A stretch of DNA of 64,000 nt from Ditylenchus dipsaci (Eukaryota; Nematoda; Chromadorea; Rhabditida; Anguinidae): assembly GCA_004194705.1 (NCBI GenBank), contig SADC01001184.1, positions 1 to 64,000 on the forward strand, given 5' to 3'. Made by a program: the position numbers and the translations under genes. Below the pieces are notes generated by a model, which did no database searches, had not been told where the DNA came from, and saw only the letters and a list, made by a program, of their open reading frames with translations. Below are positions 24,801 to 36,800 of this stretch, one piece after another (position 1 is the stretch's first letter; each line of letters starts with the position of its first letter).

Positions 24801-27800
24801 TGTCGCTAGAACACAATCAATTTATTCATACCAATTATATGGTCACAAGTAACCTCACAATATCAACAATAAAAGTCAAATATTAATTCAATAAATTCGC
24901 GGTTCCAGAGAAATAGGCAGGCCTCCTACAGGTCGAAGAATGAGCTCAGTCTTGTGTCTAACTTGGTCACGGCGTTTGATTGAAACCACTCTGAAGGTGC
25001 GCAGAATCCAACACAGCATCGCTTTTTCTTCGAGAATGGCGAAACGCTGTCCAATACAATTGCGACTTCCAGCGGAAAATGGAATAAAAGCGAACGCATG
25101 ACGTCCTTTGGAATTCTCAGGCAAAAAACTGAAACACCAGAATTAAAGTAGCAACAAACACCAATTAACCTACCGAGTAGGATCAAAGACTTCCGGATCT
25201 TTCCAATATTGTGGATCACGATGAATGAGATAGATGTTGAGGAGGATCTGGGTGTCGGCTGGAATGAAATGCCCACCAATAGTAGAGTCAGAGCCCAGAC
25301 GACGAGAGATGATCGGCACACTCGGATAGAGGCGAAGGGTTTCTTTGATGCAACACTCAAGATACCTCAACTGGCCAAGCTGCTCGAATGAGATGTCTGA
25401 AGAATTGCCACACACTGACCGAATTTCTTCAAAGGCCTTCTCTTGAATCTCTGGATGACAGCCAAACAGCTGTAAGGCCCAAGCCACGCCTGTAGCCGTA
25501 GTATCGTGACCCTCGAACATGAAAGTATCGACCCAAAAGTAAGATTTAACTACGGAAACATCAAGGAAAAAGGCTGTACCTCTTCCTGAATATCTTTCTC
25601 ATTGACATCTCCATTTCGCTCCATCTCCAGCAACAGATCGAGGAAAGCCTTTCGTTCCCCAGCCAAGGACACACCATCAAAAATCATCTTTTGGCGACGC
25701 TCAACGACGACCTACAATACACCAGAGATAACTAACATGGGAAACAACAAAACACACAGGTACCTTCTTGGTAAAGGAATGAAGAACATTGAGAGCCCAC
25801 GCATGTTCTTTACCATCGCCAAATAGCCAGAAAATGACGCTGTTCCACATCAGAGGGTTCTTTTGGCGCTTCTGAACGATATCATTGATCCGCAACACAG
25901 CCCTAACGTAGTCGGATTCGGCCTCCACCTGAGCATTGACACTTTGACCCATGGAAGTTTCGCAGATTATGTCTAGCGCGCATAGACTGATGAGGTGGCC
26001 GACATCCTCCAACTGATTGCTAAATTTTTTTTGTTGAAAAGAAATTTAACGACAAAAAATAAACTCACTTCGGACCCGCCTTTTCACGCATTCGCTTGAC
26101 GAGAATTTCGGACTGAAAATTGAACACGTGCACAAAATTTTTGAGAATTTCATGGTGAAACGTCGGCGTCAACAGCTTTCGTCTCGGTCTCCATTCATTC
26201 GCATTGCTAAGGTAAACAGTTTTAAAAAGATTGGAAAAAAATAACGATGTGAAAATTACCTGGTGAGAAGTCCAAATCCCAACCAAGGACGGAGCAAGTC
26301 GTAGAATATGCCCTTGTTCAAATGGTTCAAACCTATTGCAATCGACTCCACCAACTCAGCAGAATAAATCATGACAGATGGCACGGTTCCGGCCCAGAAA
26401 GTGACCATTCGAGGAGCGTCCGGATAGAGATCTGCCATACCCATAATTTGATCGACAAACCCTTCGACATCTGGCTTTGTTATTGGAACATGACCCAGAA
26501 ACGGAACTGACCTCGGAGAAGGAATTGAACTAAGTGTTTTTCTGAGCTGTAGATGGCGATAGACCCATATACCAAAGCAAGCCAGCGGAAAAAGCGCGAT
26601 GACGACAATTACGAGCAAGGCCATAATGAAAAAGCACCAGTTCTATAAAACAAATAGGCTAAAATATATAATACGGCACTTATCCGTTATAGGCAGGGTT
26701 GCCAAGCCGAAGGGCTAGGACACTTGGAGCTGGGGACACTTGGAGCTGGACAGTTGGAGCTGGTTTTTTTTGTTTAAAGGGGGGGGGAACTTTATATACG
26801 CATCGCCTTAGGCCACAGGTTCGACTACCACTGGGATCAAACCCTGTTTTTTTTTCTCCTTTTATTTACAAGTTTAGTGTCAAAATGTAGCCAAGCTTCT
26901 GGGCTTTTATTTGAGCTATTATACAGATAAAAGTTAGTATAGAGTTGGAGCTAGAATTCTAAAAACATCCAACGATGTCCAATTCCATGACATCCTACAC
27001 AGGACTATCTCAGAACTTTTCGGTAGTATCCTGGAACTGACGTTTTTTTCCCAATTTTAATTTACATACTCATTTGCAACCTCACACTCAAAATGTAGCC
27101 CTGTTTCTTGCCGTCATTTTCAGCATACGGTTGTATAAAATCATGTAAATTGAAATCGCAAAAAATATCAGTTCCCAAATAATACTGAAATCCTACCCAA
27201 CAGTACTCATTTCTTCCTGAGTCAACATTTCGCTCGCTACCTGATTTTTGAAGTGATTTTGGTGTGTAAAAATTTTGGTTGCAGTTCAGAATCCCCCCCC
27301 CCCCACGGGGACTGATCAGGTGGAGGAGATAACTTCGTATTCGTGTTTCTCGACCCCGATTTCATGAGAAAGCCGGCTGTTTTTTTGGTTCTGAGAAAAA
27401 AAAAATTTTTCGAACCACAGGGGGGTATCATGGTTTTTTAGTCAAAATTTGAAAAATTAAATTGGCGCCTTTTGAATTTAAAAGGGATTAAGGGCTGTAT
27501 TGGGAGGGGAAGGGAATAAAAGGGGGCCACTAATCACACAGGCCCACTAACAAGAAGATGTTGAACACAGTTTTGAATACTGGTGCCTACCGCATAAATA
27601 AACTCTGGTATGCATGCTTTTCATGCATCCAGAGTCACTTTCGAGTGATTTGTGTCTAAGGTATGTGGGTGTGCGCATCTCAACTCCAAGCCCCCAAGCC
27701 CCCTGCGCCCCGAAGGGGCGCAGGGGCTTGAGAGTTAGAGATGCGCGCACACACTTACCTTAGACATGATTCCGAGAAGTACTCTTGACCATAAAATGCA

Positions 27801-30800
27801 TATAGAGTCTTTTTTTGCCACGGCCCAGTTGAAAAAACATGGTGAGGCAGTCGAAGAATATAGATATTCAAATTTAAAATGTTCTGCCATAAAAGTGGCC
27901 CCCTTTTATCCCCTTCCCCTCCCAATACAGCCCTTATTCCCTTTTAAATTCAAAAGGCGCCAATTTAAATTTTTCAAATTTTGACTAAAAAACCATGATA
28001 CCCCCCCTGTGGTTCGAAAAAAATTTTTTTTCTCAGAACCAAAAAAACAGCCGCTTTCTCATGAAATCGGGGTCGAGAAACACGAATATGAAGTTATCTC
28101 CTCCACCTGATCAGTCCCCGTGGGGGGGGGGGATTCTGAACTGCAACCAAAATTTTTATCTTGTTCCCATGAAATTCTGACTCCAGAAAGTCACTAAACA
28201 TGTGAGCAAATAAATAAAATTGGCGGAGACTCAGGCTATATTAGTCTAAACTAGCCCCAGGGGGCCGGCAAGCTTCGCGCGCTTTACCTTTGCAATCGTA
28301 AAAAAACTGTTTTATACAGATACCGACGCGGACCAATATGTAGTAGGAGTACGCATCATTTTGGCTGGTTTCCTCTAATTTGGTAGTCATTGCCAAAAAT
28401 CGCAAAATTAAAGCATTTGCTGACATCAAATCAGTGCTGGAAATAGTTGCAATCGACTGCTCGATGATTTTTGGACCTAAAAGTCAAAAAACTTACTAAA
28501 AACTTAAATTAAAACACCCCCAGAGGGACTAGAACTTTCGATAAAAGGCGATGCGTATATAAAGTTCCCCCCCCCCCCTTTAAGACAATTGTTTTCAAAA
28601 TTTAACTAAATTTGAAAAAACCAGCTCCAACTGACCAGCTCCAAGTGTCCTTTATAAAACCAGCTCCAACTGTCCAGCTCCAAGTGTCGTTTTACCCAAG
28701 CCGAAGGCTCGAAATCGAACTTTCGGCTCGAAAATTCAATTTTTTTCGAACTTCGAGCCGAAGGCTCGAAACTTTCGAACTTCGAGCCGAAGGCTCGAAA
28801 ATTTCGAAGGCTCGACAACCCTACTTATAGGGTCCGGTTTTTGAAAAATGTTGGGCAGTTATTTTTTCATCCAGATATCGAATTAGGAGTCCTAATTTAG
28901 GACCAAGCATGAGTCGCGTTTTACATTACATACCAACAAATTGATATAACAAGCTACCGTAGCACTAATAGTAGCCCCGGGCTACTAATTTTCAACCACC
29001 CTTTTGGGGTGGGAGGCTACTGTTAGAGGGCTACTTTTTAGTCAGAGGGCTACTTTTTTAGTACAGTGATTTCGAAAGAGATCAAAGAAGGCAAAAAAGA
29101 ATTCATTTTATGACAATATTGGTTTTGAAATAATTTTGGGAAAGAGCCTCTTTCAAAGAGGGGTAGGTGAAAGCGGCCGATTCGCATTCGAGAGATTCGC
29201 ATGGATACTTTAATACTTTCTTCGACTAAAATACTATTTTTCCGACTGATTTTATGATTGCATTTTTGTCGTAATTTTTAAAGGACCATGCTCTTTGCGC
29301 GCAGTGGAATGTGAAAATTTGAATCGGCGGGGAACACTTCTCTTTCGTATATCAGTGTACTCTTTCGAGTAGTTCGAAATGACTCGAAAGAGTACACTGA
29401 TAGACGAAAGAGAAGTGTCCCCCGCCAATTCAAATTTTGCACATGCCACTGCGCGCAGAGAGCACGGTCCTTTAAAGTTTTAGCGTCATCATGTAGCCTA
29501 GGATCTCAGCTTTCTAATGAGCTATCAAACTAAAGTAAAAGATTCAATTTAGGGCGATATTTAAAACTAACGAAAATATCAAAATCTCATATTTTTCATT
29601 ACAGTCAAACCTCGATTTAGTGGCACCCCCAAAAGTTCGTTCCCGCCTAGGGTCCGACACTTTTTTTAACCCAATTTTCAAAATATTTTATCGATTCTGT
29701 TATGACAGTCTGGTCGCAAATATCGTGAGGATTCCGATTTTGCCGATCGTTTTTTGAAAAGTAAACAAATTTTGGGTTAAAAAAAGTGAAATCTCGATAT
29801 AGTGGCACCTGTTTTCAAAAAAGGGGTGCCACTATATCGAGGTTTCACTTTTTTTAACCCAAAATTCGTTACTTTTCAAAAAACATCGGCAAAATGACTC
29901 GAAATGCCCGCTAATTTTTCAAACAAAATTAGCGGCGTTTTCCTCAAATTAGCGGAAATTTCCAATTAGTGGGCAGAATTAAATATTAATGTCGAACCTG
30001 GATAGAACACCACCACAAGGGATCGAGCAGACACCCTAGAGTAGTGTTGTATGGAGGGTTCACTTGACTTAATTTTAGTCAAAGCTGACCAAATAGGTCC
30101 ATTTAGGGTGGTGTTATATCAGGGTGATTTTGTATCTAGGTTCGACAGTACCATATAATTTAAATTACATATGATAAACTGAGCCCTTAGCTGTGTTGGC
30201 GGATAAATCAAAACGTGGCGGCATTTTTGCTAAGGCTCGATTTTTAAATTTTTGCTCATCTGACAGGCACAATATTGTGAGGATTCAGGAAAAAAATCGT
30301 AAAAAGATTCATTGATTTAAAAAATTGCAAAATTGATTTTGAATTTTTCCCAATTATTTCGACTTTCTCAAATAAGAAATTCGAGTTTCGGTCGGGAAGG
30401 CTACACATATAAATAGGTTAAAACCACATAGTATAGCGATCGTTTTGGTATATAATGTTAAAAAGTTGAAAGTTTAAGAGAAAAAAAGTCAACGAGCGTT
30501 TTCAAAAAGAAGAAACAAAATAGCACAAGCAGGAGCATAATTTGAAAAGCAGAAGCAGAATTACAATATATTTTGACTGTAATTCTGCTTCTGCTTTTTA
30601 AATTACGCTTCTGCTTATGCTATTCTAATTCTGATTTTTGAAAACACTGCTCCCAACACATACTAAAAACTGACCCTAAAATGTGCCGAATTTTTAAACG
30701 CTCACCACGCTCAAAAAACGCTCACCTATTTTTGCATTCCAAGTGACAACAACGGTTTTTGAAAAATGACATGATTTTTTCTTTTGCCCGAAAATCTGAA

Positions 30801-33800
30801 ATTTTAAACCCGTAAATGTCTAAACGATATATCAATAGAAAGCTCTTTTCATTCTTTATCGAACAAGTCATGATTTGTTGGCAGTCGATTATAAAATGAC
30901 TTGGATAAATGGACTTGAACGTAATAAAAATTTCGAAAATTTGAAAATTTTTAAATAGCGTTTTTACCGGACTTTCGAATATCCAACCACCCATAGTGTA
31001 TTTATTAAAAATGATCACCATGAAATTCTGATTGCAACGGACCTAAAGTGCCGCTCGCGTGTTCGAGTGTTAAAAGTTTATTGGCGCTAGTAGCGAAGTT
31101 GTGACTAATGAAGAGTTTGCGCACGTTTTCCGGGTTCTGGGACATAAATTTTGGTACTTTTTACTGACACGGGAAAGCACGACCCGGGTGTGGCTATTAA
31201 AAAACGTTATATACCAAAATGTAGCCCTAATTGAGCTAGTTAAGGAACCGTTCGCAGAATCTGCTATGGATCAATCTACGCTGAGAAATAATCTTTTTAA
31301 AATTACAAAAAAATTGTGTTGACATATAAGTCAAGAACAACCCTTTTCAAACATGTGAGTTGGTGGCCGAGTGGATGAGTGGTGCGGCGCCGAACCTATT
31401 TCTTTTTTTTCGGGAAAGGTTCGACTCCAGTCGCGTGCACGTCTTTTTATTTTCGGTTTTTTTAAAGCTTCACTTTCCTACACAAAATGACACGGGGAGA
31501 ACAATAAAAATATTTTAACGTCGTCGGATTTGTAATACACATTGTGAACGGTATATATTTCATTTACGAACAACGAACAATTAATGACAATGATTATACC
31601 GTATATATATATAATATATACCGTTCACAATGTGTATTACAAATCCGACGACGTTAAAAATATTTTTATTGTTCTCCCCGTGTCATTTTGTGTAGGAAAG
31701 TGAAGCTTTAAAAAAACCGAAAATAAAAAGACGTGCACGCGACTGGAGTCGAACCTTTCCCGAAAGGGAGAAATAGGTTCGGCGCCGCACCACTCATCCA
31801 CTCGGCCACCAACTCACATGTTTGAAAAGGTTGTTCTTGACTTATATGTCAACACAATTTTTTTGTAATTTTAAAAAGATTATTTCTCAGCGTAGATTGA
31901 TCCATAGCAGATTCTGCAAACGGTTCCTTAACTAGCTCAATTAGGGCTACATTTTGGTATATAACGTTTTTAATAGGCCACACCCGGGTCGTGCCTTTCC
32001 CGTGTAAAGTAAAAAAGTGAAAATCGTTGGGGAGGGGTATTCTCTACTAGGGTCGTTTATTATTCTGAGACAAAATTTGAAAATATTACCTTCAAAGTAC
32101 ACTTCTAAGAGATATTTTAGAAGCAAATAAGATACGCTGACCACGAATCTGGTGTCAGGTTTCAGGTTCCCTAGTGAAAAACATTTTTACGTCAAAAACT
32201 AAAAAGAGTTAGCGACGACTAGTCAACTTTAAAGCTTTTCGTCTCACCTCCACCAATTTTTTTCGGGTTTTTTGCCAGAAAGTTGACTTAGGAAATGTTC
32301 CTTCTTGTGCACTAAAACGCAGAGAGGCACGCCGATTTCCGATTTTTATCGCAGTTTTTACGCTGAAAATTGGTGTTTGAAAAATGCTCATTTTTTTGTA
32401 AAATACACTTTTTTAGCCAAAATTTATTGCAGGCCATAATTTTTTTGTGCTTATTAGGAAAAGAAACTCTTTCTGCGTCGAAAAAAAATGTTAAACCAGT
32501 GTTCAATAATCATATTTTACCGAGTATAAAATCTTTTGAGAAATTTACTGGTTTTTCTGAGTACCAAACTTCGGGAGGCTACAGCTCGGTGAATTAGTGA
32601 CGAAAAGTGACCGAATTTAGTGCTATCTTACTCAGCAAATTGTAGGCTTTATTTGAGCCGAACACTTAATTCCCAATTTTCTGAGAGGTAATAAATAAAA
32701 AGGTTGACGCTACTTGCATAAACACCCCCCCCTTTCTCCAAATCGACTTTTTTAAAAATGTTCCAAAACACCCTATATCGATTAAAATTGCCACAGAAGC
32801 TCAAAAAAGCCATTATTTTTGAGTCCTAGTCAATGAAAAGTATCGAGTTTTGAACATTTTGAAATCCCGACCATTTGCCTGTTTTACCATGTTTTTCAGG
32901 GGCGCATCCAACTCGCCAACAAGAAACTCGCTAACGTAAAAGAATCGCCAACGCGGAAACTCGCCAACGAAAAATTCGATTAAACGGCCCTCTATGGCCA
33001 GTCCCAAAGGAGGCAGTTAAATCGAATTTTCGTTGGTAAGTTTTTCGTTGGCGAGTTTTGCCGTTGGCGAGTTTCTACGTTGGCAAGATTCTCCGTTGGC
33101 GACCTATGGCGTTGACGAGTCAGTTAAGTCTCGTTTTTCAACATGGGACTTGAAAAAAAAGCCTCTAAATAAACTTCTGATCAGGACTCTTGCTCGAAGT
33201 TATGTCTAAAGTAAGTGAGTGCGCGCATCTCTAACTCTCAAGCACAGGATTGAGATGCTTTGGTTGCTATTAGAGGGTTAACTACTATTAGATTAAATAC
33301 GATTCATGCAAGTGGCGTCAAAATTCTTGTTGAAAAAAATAATTTTGACCTGGTTAGGTGGATGTCTACCTGGATGGCCTAAATATAAATTTTAGTAAAA
33401 ACTAAAAACAGGTACTGCTATCATACGAGAAATCGTGTGTGGAATCCTGTTTGACAAGACTGAAATTGCGAGTTCCCTTAATAAAACATTAAAATACTTT
33501 AGATACTAGGGTAGGCCTACTACCCTAGTATCAAAAAGAAAATTCTAGTCAGCGTCTTTTTTTCGGTTCAAAAGCGCAATATGCGCGGAATAAAAACACT
33601 TTTTTTTTTCAAAAGTAGTCGAAATTTACTTTTTTCGGAAAATGCTTTTTTTTGAAAAAATTTTATTCCCATCCCTGACTAAAATTTTGCTGATTTTTGC
33701 GGAATCGGCATATAAAGTTTATCTAACCAAAACTATACAAAAATTGATTTCAAAATTTCGGGTGGTCAAAGGGATTTTGGGTCTCTCAATTGAGGGTCCG

Positions 33801-36800
33801 TCCATCGGGTTACGATATTAGGGTGTTGGAAGCCAAAGTTTCGCTCACGAAAAAATATGTTCAGGGCATCATTCTGGGTAGATTACAGTACATTGTCGTT
33901 AATAATTGGTTCTTACCCTTTATCCAGCGACATATGTATGTGTAAACTTTTTGGGTTGTCTATCGGACTAAGGGGAAGGGTTGTTTGCAATAAGCGCCAA
34001 ACATCTCATGTTTAGGTTAGAAGAAAAAGAGAGAGCATTTCTCGAATGCAATTCCTCCTTTTCTTCCATTTCGGCCAACAAAAGTGCAGAGAAATGCTCA
34101 TCGATAGCTGTATATGAAGCCCAGAAGATACAAGACTTGGAGCTTCTAGTTTCCAAATACAAAGCCGACATGCAAAGAGTGCTGGACCACAGTGAAATCC
34201 CCACTGAATCTCTGGCTACGATTGAAAAGGTGCAGGAAGAAAATGAGAGGTGATTGTTTATAAAGCCCAGTTTCACCATCAAAATATAGTTTTTCAGACT
34301 GAGAGATGAAAGTATCGAAATCCGTGCTTTGCTAGCCACCACTTTGAACGCCAAATAATGGCAATGCATCAGGAAAGATAGTGGATGCTGGTCAGCCACC
34401 AATTCTGATGATGGAAGCTCTTCCTCGGTAGTTGCTCAATCCGAAATGGATGAGAGAATTGCACAAGAGCGATTGCTCCGAAACTACAAACAATTACTAG
34501 AGTATGTTTATCTATTTTAAGATTTGCGAGTGGAATTTTTTTGCTTATAGCATAGCCAGTCGGGAACTTTCTGAGAGAGATGAGCTCATTTTAAGCCTGG
34601 AAACAAGATTGGATTCCACCGATGCGGTAATTATTTCAATTTTACATACAAATAATAGTTTTAAAATATGGGACACCCGCCACAGTCAAACACACACTCT
34701 AGTCATCCTTTGAACAACATCTTCATTTTAGAGCAGAAATTATGAAGAAAATTTTTGGATGAGTGCGACACCACCTGCCGAAATCATTATTTTGATCGAC
34801 AGTTTGGCCTGTTAAACTCTCGCTCACATTCACATTTTACAACTCTAATAATTTCGCACACGAAATTCTCAAATAATTACCCAAAATTTTTTTTAAAGGA
34901 CATGGTTTTCACGCGCAGTGGGATGTGTAAAATTTGAATTGGCGGGGACACTTCTCTTTCGGCTCAAACTTTACTCCTTGGAGTCGTTCGCCATAACTCC
35001 AAAGAATACAGTTCGAGACGAAAGATAACTGCCTCTTGCCAATTCAAATTTTGCACTCAAAAAAAACCCCACTGCACGCAAAAACCATGGTCTTTCAAGC
35101 AAAAAACCCATGAAACCCATTCAAACCATAATTTCAATTCCAAAATGCAAAGAAAAAAGGACCAGAATATTTGTTTATACAACTGCGACTAAAATCTTTT
35201 GTATATTTCTATTTGTGGTTGACATTGTTGTGTATACTATTACTATTCCTAATACTACCAATAGAAATAGCCGTCTGTTGGTGGTTAGCGCAGGGAAACG
35301 GCCTGAAGCTACCCAATAGAACAGGATATATGTGTGTGTTCTCTATTCCCTTTTCCCAGCTCTGCTTCACCCACCCAATCCCCATCTAAGAGACAGAAAG
35401 CAGACATGGAAAGGTGACTAGCGTGACCAAGAAGAACACACATTAGTTGCCTTTCTCCATCTATCTGTATAATTCTATATGTGCATAGATTTGATTTTGT
35501 GGTCCGTCAGTCTTCCCACCTGATGCATGCGCTTTTTGTGTCTCGCTCGGCCACCTTTTAAAGTATCTTTACCAATTTATTGCTTAATTTTTAGTTGTCA
35601 CGTGGTTTTGAAGTAGTGTTGTGAAATGGGTAATTACCCGGTTAATTGCACGAAAAATACTAAAATTCATCCAGCGCACTAAATTTTAAAGAAATGATTT
35701 ATCGGATCTTGACACAAAACTTTTCGTTTCCATTAACATTTGGAATTAATTGGACTTTATAGCTTTTTTACTTTTAATAGGATAAGTTTAGACATATAAA
35801 GTATTTTTTTGTCCAAAGAAAAAATATGTATTGAATTTTTTTATTTTTTTTATGCAGATCGAAAATTAGCTGGTGTTTAATTAGGGCATAGCGGAATTTT
35901 GCAGCTAATTATGTCAATTTTGCAAAAAAAATATTTTGCCCATTTCTCGTTTTTGATCTATAAGGCACGGCTCGGAAATATCCTTTATTTAAAGATTTGT
36001 CCTTTATTTGAGATCCGAAATCTTTAGAATTTTGAGAATTTAGGTCAAAATCTTTATTTTTGTTGCTCGAAAATCAATAAGCACTGGATAAAATGGCACT
36101 TTTTGACCAAATGTCTTTTATTTTACCAAAATGATTTCCGAGCCCTGCCATAAGGACTATTTTTAACAAATATTGTTGCTCATAGGTATTTTTTTTCAAT
36201 TATTCGCGGTCATCGGGTGAATACTCGAAAAGTATTTTTTCAGGGAATTTTTCAGCTCTTATTTGAAACTGAATTTTTGCTGTTTTTAAATTGATTTTAT
36301 GATAGGATTAATTAATGATATCCGACTCTGTATACGACAACTACAACGATTTGAACAATTGTATTTCTTTTACTTCTCCTGTTCTCAGCAATGGGAAAGA
36401 GAGTGGCTCAGAGAAGGCCCCTGAGTTTTATCAACTAGCTTTTCACACTCCGGAAGAAGACGATTGGGCGACTTCGAGCAAAGTGGTTTCATTATTGTTT
36501 AAAAAAAAACAAAAAATAAATTTTACATGATCTGTTGCTTCGCTTAATTTTATATCTACCATGTTAGGCACAAATTTAGCCAAAAACGGCTTGTTAATCT
36601 TTCGTTAACCTGAATTTTTTTTGGATCGAATATTGAAAATCTTCACAGGCAGATCAACGTGATATAATTTTTTTGTATAAACATCGAAAATCAAAATTTT
36701 CAACTTTAATTTTTACCTTCTCTTTTTGTGCATTGATATTCTTTGATTCTATTAAAATCAAAATTTTGACCCTACTATAGAATATCCACCACATCCACAC

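Larger units (their letters stand above)
28832..33960. other. Repeat-filled remainder of myosin intron 25
   Basis: No coding exon is recognisable. Separate repeats are listed individually; between them is AT-rich unique DNA. About 32090-32700 shows no structure I can name. Confidence 0.5.

Noticed and set aside
31364..31428. A tRNA gene (A- and B-box present)
   Set aside because: No acceptor-stem or T-stem pairing, and the sequence is repeated in inverted form; better explained as a tRNA-derived SINE.
33968..34402. 144-codon open frame on the minus strand
   Set aside because: Exact antisense of myosin exons 26-27, which have proper splice sites and phase on the plus strand.
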